A DNA stretch of 12,740 nucleotides, taken from contig CABPZV010000047.1 in assembly GCA_902462015.1 (NCBI GenBank), positions 1-12,740 on the forward strand, written 5' to 3'. Under the pieces are notes generated by a model, which was given only the letters and a program-made list of their open reading frames with translations, was not told where the DNA came from and searched no databases. Each line of letters begins with the position of its first letter. Position 1 is the stretch's first letter. Below, in pieces: positions 7,211-12,740 of this stretch. Made by a program: the position numbers and the translations under genes. The stretch comes from an uncultured Eubacteriales bacterium. GTDB lineage: Bacteria > Bacillota > Clostridia > Oscillospirales > CAG-272.

Positions 7211-8986
7211 TCATATCTTCAGCAGACGCTTGACAGCACCAATATATACTTTAAGTGTATCGTCAAGCTCCGCTTCGCTGTTCGAATCGCTGTGAAGCAG
7301 ATAATAGATTTTTATTTTAGGCTCGGTTCCGGAAGGACGTACTATAACTTTATTTCCGTTTTCCATTTCATAAAAAAGCACATTGGACTTTGGCAGATTT
7401 GTGCCGCTCTTACTTCCGGTTGCAGTGTCGGTAATCGTTTCATCAAGATAATCTCGGATGAATCGAATTTTATCCTCTCCGACTTTATCCGGAGGGCAGC
7501 TGCGCAGTCTGCTCATTAGGGTTTTCATTTTTTCTGCGCCATCGATTCCCTCCATATAAATATTTGAGGTGTGTTCTTTATACAGCCCATAACGAGAATA
7601 CATGCCGCAGAGTGCCTCGTAAATTGATTTACCATGAGTCTGATAATAAGCAGCCATTTCACATAGCATTACTGTTGCACAGACAGCGTCTTTATCACGT
7701 ACATATGTTCCACGGTTGTATCCGTTTGATTCTTCAAATCCAAGCAGATAGTCACTATCAACAGGATGACCGAGCTCGGCTTCACGGTCGGATACAACTT
7801 TTCCGATAAATTTAAATCCGGTCAGAACATCGTAAAGCTTAACGCCGTGAACCTCACATATTTTTGTTACAATATCCGTAGAAACAATTGTTTTTACTGC
7901 GAAAGCATCCTTTGAAAGCTTTCCGAATTCTTTTTCAGCTTGGATTATATAATCAAGAAGCATTGCTCCAATTTGATTTCCTGTCAGGGTTATAAATTCT
8001 CCTTTATCGTTACGGATCATTACTCCGGTACGGTCGGCGTCGGGATCATTCGCTATAATGATATCTGCACCTTTCTCGTTTGCAAGACTGATAGCAAGCT
8101 CAAATACTTGAGGAAGCTCCGGATTAGGATAAGGAGTTGAAGGAAAATTTCCGTTTGGTGTCATTTGCTCATCGACTGTATAAATATGTTTTATTCCAAG
8201 CCGCTTCATAGCTTCCGGAACAAGCTTGTAACCGGCGCCATACAGAGGAGTATATACAATTACAAGCTTATCAGCCGCTTTTGCTACAATTTCCGGACAA
8301 ATTGGCTGGCTCATGACGCAGGATAAAAAGCCCTCGTCAATATTCTGACCAATTATCCTGATTTTCCCGTTTTTTACCGCAGTCTCAAAATCTCCGTTAT
8401 TTATCTTGACATCCTTAAAAATGTCCGTCGCCATAATTTTTTTGGAAACTGCAGCTGCCTCTTCCGGAGAAAGTTGAGCTCCGTCCTCGCTATACGCTTT
8501 ATATCCGTTATACTGCTTCGGGTTATGTGATGCCGTTATATTTATACCTGCAGCTGCCCCCAAAGCCCGTATCGCATAGGAAAGTTCCGGAGTAGGACGT
8601 ATATCGTCGAAAAGATATACTTTTATTCCGTTGTTGGCCATAACCGCAGCGGCCGCCTGAGCGAATTCTCTTGAATTAATTCGGCTGTCATATGCTATAA
8701 CAATACCCCGGTCTGCAGCGTCATCAATGCCGCCATCATTAAGATAGTTGGCAAATCCCTGCGTAGCATGGCAAACGGTATAAACATTCATATTATGCGT
8801 ACCCATAGCCATAACACCGCGCAGACCTGCCGTACCAAAGCTAAGATAATCACTAAACCGTTCTTTTATTTCATCATCATCTGATTCTATGCCTTTCAGT
8901 TCGGATTTATCTTTCTCAGTAAGCTTATCTGAATCAAGCCAACTTAAGAATCTTTCCATATATATATGCCGCGGTTGAGAAACCAT
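7211..8986 (-). CDS. pgm: Alpha-D-phosphohexomutase (phosphoglucomutase/phosphomannomutase)
   Basis: Predicted cytoplasmic enzyme that interconverts hexose 1- and 6-phosphates through a phosphoserine, linking glycolysis to UDP-glucose, cell wall and storage sugar synthesis. In 591-aa numbering the motifs run in the expected order: FGTAGLRG (50-57), the active-site loop TASHNPKQYNGYK (151-163, phosphoserine Ser153), the Mg-binding loop DPDADRTG (314-321), the sugar-binding loop GFEESNGY (416-423) and the phosphate-binding loop RPSGTEPK (550-557). The length and motif forms fit the PgcA/PGM2-like group found in Bacillota. An in-frame TTG at 9025 would add 13 residues, but it has no RBS. The ATG at 8986 follows AAAGAAAGG and matches where homologues begin. 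Glucose versus mannose preference cannot be decided from sequence. The gene is transcribed convergently with the amidotransferase. Confidence 0.93.
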   Translation of the reverse strand: MVSQPRHIYMERFLSWLDSDKLTEKDKSELKGIESDDDEIKERFSDYLSFGTAGLRGVMAMGTHNMNVYTVCHATQGFANYLNDGGIDDAADRGIVIAYDSRINSREFAQAAAAVMANNGIKVYLFDDIRPTPELSYAIRALGAAAGINITASHNPKQYNGYKAYSEDGAQLSPEEAAAVSKKIMATDIFKDVKINNGDFETAVKNGKIRIIGQNIDEGFLSCVMSQPICPEIVAKAADKLVIVYTPLYGAGYKLVPEAMKRLGIKHIYTVDEQMTPNGNFPSTPYPNPELPQVFELAISLANEKGADIIIANDPDADRTGVMIRNDKGEFITLTGNQIGAMLLDYIIQAEKEFGKLSKDAFAVKTIVSTDIVTKICEVHGVKLYDVLTGFKFIGKVVSDREAELGHPVDSDYLLGFEESNGYNRGTYVRDKDAVCATVMLCEMAAYYQTHGKSIYEALCGMYSRYGLYKEHTSNIYMEGIDGAEKMKTLMSRLRSCPPDKVGEDKIRFIRDYLDETITDTATGSKSGTNLPKSNVLFYEMENGNKVIVRPSGTEPKIKIYYLLHSDSNSEAELDDTLKVYIGAVKRLLKI

Positions 8987-9036
8987 CAATATTACCAAAC
9001 CTTTCTTTATGGAGTTAATCTTCAATCTATTTGTTT

Positions 9037-9051
9037 ACAGAAATATTCTGT
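9037..9051. promoter_or_regulatory. Palindrome upstream of the phosphohexomutase gene
   Basis: ACAGAA-ATA-TTCTGT is a perfect 6-bp inverted repeat with a 3-bp centre, about 50 bp upstream of the chosen pgm start. It could be a repressor operator. No matching promoter was identified with confidence. Confidence 0.25.
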
Positions 9052-9106
9052 TTCAAATAATACGTAAAAGTTACTAAATTGCACGTTTTAAAAGAGAAAT
9101 AAATTT

Positions 9107-9224
9107 TTTAGTTTAATAAGGACCAAAAGTCCGTCATGACGCTTCGACGGCAAATCACATCTATGCAGAAAGAAATAAACAGAACCATCTGCAATAGATG
9201 CGTGAAACATTTACTTTTAGTTAT
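9107..9224. repeat. Intergenic structured element B (contains repeat block 9198-9224)
   Basis: This element occupies the centre of the gap between pgm and the dehydratase-like gene. Its left part holds AGTT (9110-9113), GGAC (9120-9123), CCGTCAT (9131-9137) and CGGCAA (9148-9153), the same series and order as at 10482-10516. CCGTC (9131-9135) can pair with GACGG (9146-9150). A long hairpin follows: 9158-9169 pairs with 9188-9200 with one bulged base, extendable by TCA/TGA at 9155-9157 and 9203-9205, with an 18-nt loop. The right end (9198-9224) matches the block at 6336-6363. No U-run follows on either strand, so these are not ordinary terminators. Confidence 0.45.
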
Positions 9225-9243
9225 TTCAGTAAGCTTACGAATT

Positions 9244-10347
9244 TCATATTTCTGAATGACGGTAAATTCCTACTGCAGAAAAACCTGGAGCTTCTAAAAT
9301 TAAATACAGGATAAACGCTAAAATCCACTCTTCTCTCTCCTGACAAACCAGGATAACATCATATAAATATTCAGTATCGGAATAAGAAAGGGGAAGTGAT
9401 TCTATTCTGTGCACCTTATGACCGAGATATTCGGCGGCATGAAAAATTTCGCCAAGCTTTGGTTTTTCACCGCCGTGAAGAGTAAATTCGTAGTATAAGG
9501 GACCTGACTTTGCTGAATTTATTATTCCCAGATTTTTACGAAGTAAAGCAAATACGAGCCCGCTTTGCTTTAAAGCTATTGTATGCGCAATCTTTAAGTC
9601 ATAGTTTAAAAGCAGTTTTCTGACTCCGCCGAGTCTTCCGTCTGAAAGGTTTTCAATAGGAAGAATACAGTAAGGACTTTTTCCGCTCTCAACATCATCG
9701 CATACCGACTGAAGATCCTCACATAGAATTTTCTCCGGAAAACTGTCCGGATTGTCTGTTCCGCAAAGAAGCGGGGCAAGCTTTTCAAATGCAGCGTCTG
9801 AGTATATATTTTGCAGGTACGATACAGACAAACCTCCGGCCGGAGAAATAATAGCGCCGAGCATTCCCTGAGGAGTCATTTTTTCAAGCGTTTGTCTGTC
9901 TGTCATAAGGCAAAGGTTCAGACATAACTCAACACGTAAAAGAACATTGTCAAATTCTGCCCCCAATCTGCTCTGAGACGTTATAACTTCGCCGGTACTG
10001 TCATTCTTATTCCCGCTGAACGGACAGAATTTATGATATAAATCCCTCATTTCATCTGCGGTAAAAGATGATTTTCTGAAAAGATCGTTTCCGATATCAA
10101 TTTTTTCATATGTTCTTTTACTTTGAGAGGAAATATAACGTTTTTTTAAAAGCTCCTGAATGGTATTCTCTTTTTGATGTATTTCAGACATATTCATAAG
10201 TGCTTCTGCAAGCTCGCGAATATGCGCGCGCAAACGTATCTCCACCGAACTTTGCTTTTCGCACAATTCGGCAATGTTCTCTGCACAAATCAAGGCGGGA
10301 ATGTGTTCATCCGGGCAATCTGGCAAATAAATTCCCATATCTGACAT
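9244..10347 (-). CDS. Prephenate dehydratase-like protein, probably not catalytic
   Basis: Function uncertain. Positions below are in 367-aa numbering. Residues about 215-246 (DDVESGKSPYCILPIENLSDGRLGGVRKLL) closely follow the prephenate dehydratase pattern, VESGEADYGVVPIEN and following. The stretch IISPAGGLSVSYLQNIYSDAAFEKL (about 166-190) sits where the family has its GPxGTFS-type start. A tail at about 285-337, containing KVHRIESLPLSYSDTEYLYDVILV, resembles the regulatory ACT domain. The hallmark catalytic TRF motif is not visible: SGLVFALLRKN stands in its place. The first 130 residues are mostly helical and unrecognised; they sit where a chorismate mutase domain could be, but I cannot confirm one. 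A TTG at 10446 would add 33 residues. I prefer the ATG at 10347 because AAAGG lies 5 nt upstream; an ATG three codons later (10338) is equally plausible. No aromatic amino acid genes are adjacent. A sensory or degenerate role is inferred. Confidence 0.65.
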   Translation of the reverse strand: MSDMGIYLPDCPDEHIPALICAENIAELCEKQSSVEIRLRAHIRELAEALMNMSEIHQKENTIQELLKKRYISSQSKRTYEKIDIGNDLFRKSSFTADEMRDLYHKFCPFSGNKNDSTGEVITSQSRLGAEFDNVLLRVELCLNLCLMTDRQTLEKMTPQGMLGAIISPAGGLSVSYLQNIYSDAAFEKLAPLLCGTDNPDSFPEKILCEDLQSVCDDVESGKSPYCILPIENLSDGRLGGVRKLLLNYDLKIAHTIALKQSGLVFALLRKNLGIINSAKSGPLYYEFTLHGGEKPKLGEIFHAAEYLGHKVHRIESLPLSYSDTEYLYDVILVCQEREEWILAFILYLILEAPGFSAVGIYRHSEI

Positions 10348-10463
10348 TCCCGCCTTTCTTTCTGTAATATATCTCCGCGACTTAATGTGAACTGAAAACC
10401 TGCTGTAAAGGCCTCCGGCATTAGATTTATATACAACTATCCCCAATGGTCAGCACCTTGTCT

Positions 10464-10516
10464 GCGGAACATCATAACTTTAGTTCAGGGACTTACCCCG
10501 TCATTCAACGCGGCAA
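10464..10516. repeat. Intergenic repeat blocks, copy C
   Basis: The left part (10464-10485) has GAACATC, a 5-base gap, then TTTAGTT, matching the block at 6336-6363 and more loosely 9198-9224. It runs directly into GGAC (10489-10492), CCGTCAT (10498-10504) and CGGCAA (10511-10516), matching element B at 9120-9153 in order. GGCAA (10512-10516) can pair with TTGCC (10526-10530). It lies in the 300-bp gene-free stretch 10348-10647 between the dehydratase-like gene and htpG. Identified by eye. Confidence 0.4.
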
Positions 10517-10535
10517 GGGTTAGTTTTGCCAATCC

Positions 10536-10570
10536 CTCTTCAGCAGGAGCATGTAATTCCTGCTGAAGAG
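10536..10570. other. Strong 13-bp hairpin in the htpG / dehydratase-like intergenic region
   Basis: CTCTTCAGCAGGA (10536-10548) pairs perfectly with TCCTGCTGAAGAG (10558-10570) around a 9-nt loop. On the minus strand it is followed by GGGATTGG, which is not a U-run; on the plus strand the following ATAATTTT is only weakly U-rich. It is therefore more likely a leader, processing or mRNA-stability structure than a standard terminator of htpG. Confidence 0.6.
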
Positions 10571-10598
10571 ATAATTTTCACTGACACCTTAAAGACTA

Positions 10599-10615
10599 CC
10601 GCCAAAACATGGCGG
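10599..10615. other. Small hairpin just downstream of htpG
   Basis: CCGCC (10599-10603) pairs with GGCGG (10611-10615) around a 7-nt loop, about 33 bp past the htpG stop codon. On the minus strand the bases that follow (TAGTCTTTAAGG) contain only three consecutive T, so termination would be weak at best. Confidence 0.4.
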
Positions 10616-10647
10616 GAGACGCCTTTCCTAAGTTATAATTTGCCTTT

Positions 10648-12594
10648 TCAATCCAAATTGCTCTCAAGAATTGAAAAGCTGTCATAAAGAAAGCTCTGAA
10701 GCTCATCGGCTGATAGCTGTCTCTGGGCAAGGAGAGCAAGCGTGTAAATCTGCTTTGCTATAGGCTCTGCCTCGCCGGTACCGCCGGATACAGATTTTTC
10801 TCCAAGCTTTTTAACCAGGCGGCTGTTTGAATTGAGAATCAATGTTGTATCCACCGGCATTGAGCCGAATCCGGCATCTGTTCCGGCGTTTACACGATAT
10901 ATTTTCATCATATCATCCATACGGCGTGACTGCTCTGAAATATTGAGTACTGCCGGGATTTTTTCATCCTTGAGATTTTCAAATTTTACCGTGAGTTTTT
11001 CCTGTCCGCTAATTTTCTTGAAAAGCTCTTCAAGCTCTTTGCACTCGTATTTTTCTCCGTCGCCTTTCAGTGCGTCTGCAACTTCAGCGTCTATACGGAC
11101 AAATTTGACGCTACGGTCGTTTTCGATAATGTTAATATATTGAGTGTCAATTACTTTGTCAAGCAAAACAACCTCAAGTCCCTGAGACTTAAACATCGAA
11201 ATGTACTGAGCTTGAGTGCTGACATCCGAAGCATAGTATATAACATTTTCATGTTTTTCCTTTGCGTTTTCGAGGTATTCGTCAACAGTGCGAAATTCTC
11301 CGCCGGTGAGAGGCAGAAGCAGTGCATTTTTAACCCGGTCATAAAATTTATGATCGCGCAGGCAAGCGTATTCAACAAACAGTTTTATATCCGTCCAGAG
11401 CTTTTCATAATCCTCCCGACCGGTATTGAACATTGAGCAGAGCTTATCGCACACTTTTTTTACAATATGTGCCGAAACCTTTGAAACATATGCGCTGTTC
11501 TGAAGATAGCTTCTTGATACATTGAGAGGAAGCTCCGGACAATCAAGAACTCCTTTGAGCATCAGCATGTATTCAGGAATTACTTCTTTAATGTTATCTG
11601 CAACAAAAACCTGATTATAGTAAAGCTTGACCTGCCCTTCAAGATTGTCAAACTCATGATTGAGACGCGGAAAATATAGAATTCCTTTAAAATTAAGAGG
11701 ATAATCGGCGTTTATATGAATGTGAAACAGCGGCTCTTTCCAATCATGGAAAAGCTTCTGATAGAAGTTTTTGTAGTCTTCGTCCGTACACTCTGAAGGA
11801 AGCTTCTGCCAAAGCGGATGCACATCATTTATAGGTTCCGGCTTTTTATCACCCTCGTCCGCACATTCGTCACAGTTATCCTCATGCTTATGTTTCTCTT
11901 TATCCTTTTTTTCTTCGTCCAGTTCTTCAGGAGTTTTTATATTTTCAAGATAAATTTCTACCGGCATGAAAGAACAGTATTTTTCGAGTATCTCGCGAAT
12001 TTTGTATTCCTCAAGATATTCCTGTTCTCCCTCTGCAATATGCATGATAATATCGGTTCCGCGTTCAGCCCTCTCCGCACTGCGCATTTCATATTCACCG
12101 GCGTCTGTGCAGCTCCACATTACTGCAGGTCCACCGGTATAAGATTTAGTAATGACATCAACGGTTGAACTAACCATGAATGAAGAATAAAAGCCAAGTC
12201 CGAAATGACCTATAATTCCGGGCGCCCCGCTGTCTGTATCTTCGTATTTTGAAATAAAATCAAGCGCTCCGGAAAGCGCGATCTGACATATATACTTTTT
12301 CACCTCTTCTTCTGTCATACCAATACCGTTATCGGATACGGTAAGAGTTCCCGCCGCTTTATCTACAGTAACCGTAATTTTAAAGCCGTCATCGTCAATA
12401 TCGTGAATCTCTCCAAGAGAAATCAGACGTCTGAGCTTTGTAACAGCGTCGGACGCATTGGATACAATCTCGCGGAGAAATATCTCTTTTTCACTGTAAA
12501 GCCATTTTTTAATTATAGGAAAAATATGCTCTGTCTGAACAGATATGCCTCCCTTTTCATCTATATTTTCTGTATTTTTTTCATTGTCTGCCAT
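10648..12594 (-). CDS. htpG: Molecular chaperone HtpG (bacterial Hsp90)
   Basis: Cytoplasmic ATP-driven dimeric chaperone. The N-terminal GHKL ATPase domain shows FLREIVSNASDA (39-50, catalytic Glu42), SDNGIG (87-92, nucleotide-binding Asp88) and the lid/glycine motif GHFGLGFYS (129-137). The middle domain carries LNVSRSYLQ, which retains the conserved Arg that contacts the ATP phosphate, and it is followed by the C-terminal dimerisation region. At 648 aa it is within the bacterial range. It has a Lys/Glu/Asp-rich linker at about 223-256, between the ATPase and middle domains, that includes HKHEDNCDEC. Such a charged linker is typical of eukaryotic Hsp90 and usually short or missing in HtpG. 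The ATG follows AGAAAGG at about 14 nt. No CIRCE element is seen upstream. The gene is on the same strand as the dehydratase-like gene, 300 bp apart with no strong terminator between them. Confidence 0.97.
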   Translation of the reverse strand: MADNEKNTENIDEKGGISVQTEHIFPIIKKWLYSEKEIFLREIVSNASDAVTKLRRLISLGEIHDIDDDGFKITVTVDKAAGTLTVSDNGIGMTEEEVKKYICQIALSGALDFISKYEDTDSGAPGIIGHFGLGFYSSFMVSSTVDVITKSYTGGPAVMWSCTDAGEYEMRSAERAERGTDIIMHIAEGEQEYLEEYKIREILEKYCSFMPVEIYLENIKTPEELDEEKKDKEKHKHEDNCDECADEGDKKPEPINDVHPLWQKLPSECTDEDYKNFYQKLFHDWKEPLFHIHINADYPLNFKGILYFPRLNHEFDNLEGQVKLYYNQVFVADNIKEVIPEYMLMLKGVLDCPELPLNVSRSYLQNSAYVSKVSAHIVKKVCDKLCSMFNTGREDYEKLWTDIKLFVEYACLRDHKFYDRVKNALLLPLTGGEFRTVDEYLENAKEKHENVIYYASDVSTQAQYISMFKSQGLEVVLLDKVIDTQYINIIENDRSVKFVRIDAEVADALKGDGEKYECKELEELFKKISGQEKLTVKFENLKDEKIPAVLNISEQSRRMDDMMKIYRVNAGTDAGFGSMPVDTTLILNSNSRLVKKLGEKSVSGGTGEAEPIAKQIYTLALLAQRQLSADELQSFLYDSFSILESNLD

Positions 12595-12668
12595 ATCTTT
12601 TTACCATACCTTTCTTTTTAGTACTTATATTTTAAATTGAATCTGAACTGCATATTTTGCTGAAAAAG

Positions 12669-12697
12669 AAAATACAAACTGCTGCGTTCTGTTTCAA
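12669..12697 (-). promoter_or_regulatory. Possible sigma-A promoter of htpG
   Basis: On the minus strand, TTGAAA (12697-12692) is separated by 17 bp from TATTTT (12674-12669): 5 of 6 and 4 of 6 consensus matches, about 75 bp upstream of the ATG. The region is A/T-rich, so chance matches are likely. No CIRCE inverted repeat (TTAGCACTC-type) is present. Confidence 0.35.
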
Positions 12698-12740
12698 ATC
12701 CAGCCATAAGATTTTAAACGATATAATATGTATATGTATA

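Noticed and set aside
8987..9025. N-terminal extension of the phosphohexomutase from a TTG codon.
   Set aside because: The TTG lacks an RBS, and the added residues do not resemble the start of family members. The ATG at 8986 follows AAAGAAAGG.
10348..10446. 33-residue N-terminal extension of the dehydratase-like protein from a TTG codon.
   Set aside because: No RBS is seen before the TTG, while AAAGG stands 5 nt before the ATG at 10347.
11818..12168. Hydrophobic plus-strand 116-aa frame inside htpG that looks like a membrane protein.
   Set aside because: It is antisense to a highly conserved gene; its Phe/Leu richness comes from reading Lys/Glu codons on the opposite strand.
12595..12740. 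Heat-shock control element (CIRCE) upstream of htpG.
   Set aside because: No TTAGCACTC/GAGTGCTAA inverted repeat is present in the upstream sequence available.

Overview
The window looks like a chromosomal segment of an AT-rich, endospore-forming member of the Clostridia (Bacillota). I infer this from a SpoIIIAH homologue, a pyrophosphate-type phosphofructokinase closely resembling what I remember of the clostridial (Clostridium thermocellum-like) enzyme, AGGAG/AAAGG-type ribosome binding sites, and short A/T-rich intergenic regions with intrinsic terminators. A low-GC Oscillospiraceae/Ruminococcaceae-type genome would fit, but I cannot place it more precisely. No rRNA, tRNA, transposase, phage gene or CRISPR array is visible.

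Layout. (1) 55-2514, plus strand: PPi-dependent phosphofructokinase, then a secreted trigger-factor-like FKBP prolyl isomerase lipoprotein. A strong bidirectional terminator (2665-2708) separates this pair from the convergent (2) recG (4934-2736, minus). Upstream of recG lies an exact-consensus sigma-A promoter firing into a hairpin terminator. (3) spoIIIAH (6150-5218, minus) stands alone, without the rest of the spoIIIA operon. It is preceded by about 320 bp without a gene that contains a structured element ending in a good minus-strand terminator. (4) A class I glutamine amidotransferase of the gamma-glutamyl-GABA hydrolase type (6471-7166, plus). A second bidirectional terminator separates it from (5) an alpha-D-phosphohexomutase (8986-7211, minus), (6) a degenerate prephenate-dehydratase-like protein (10347-9244, minus) and (7) htpG/Hsp90 (12594-10648, minus).

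The genes are mostly conserved housekeeping functions: glycolysis and sugar phosphate interconversion (pfp, pgm), protein folding (htpG, FKBP lipoprotein), DNA repair (recG) and sporulation (spoIIIAH). They do not form an obvious single pathway, and most look like separate transcription units.

The unusual material is mainly between the genes. The intergenic regions at about 6228-6365, 9107-9224 and 10464-10615 carry related short sequence blocks (an AACAT(C)...TTTAGTT block; a GGAC...CCGTCAT...CGGCAA block) together with strong hairpins. This suggests a family of dispersed structured elements or leader RNAs. The other points of interest are the roughly 130-residue N-terminal extension on SpoIIIAH and the apparent loss of the catalytic TRF motif in the prephenate-dehydratase-like protein. 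I see no convincing new multi-gene system.
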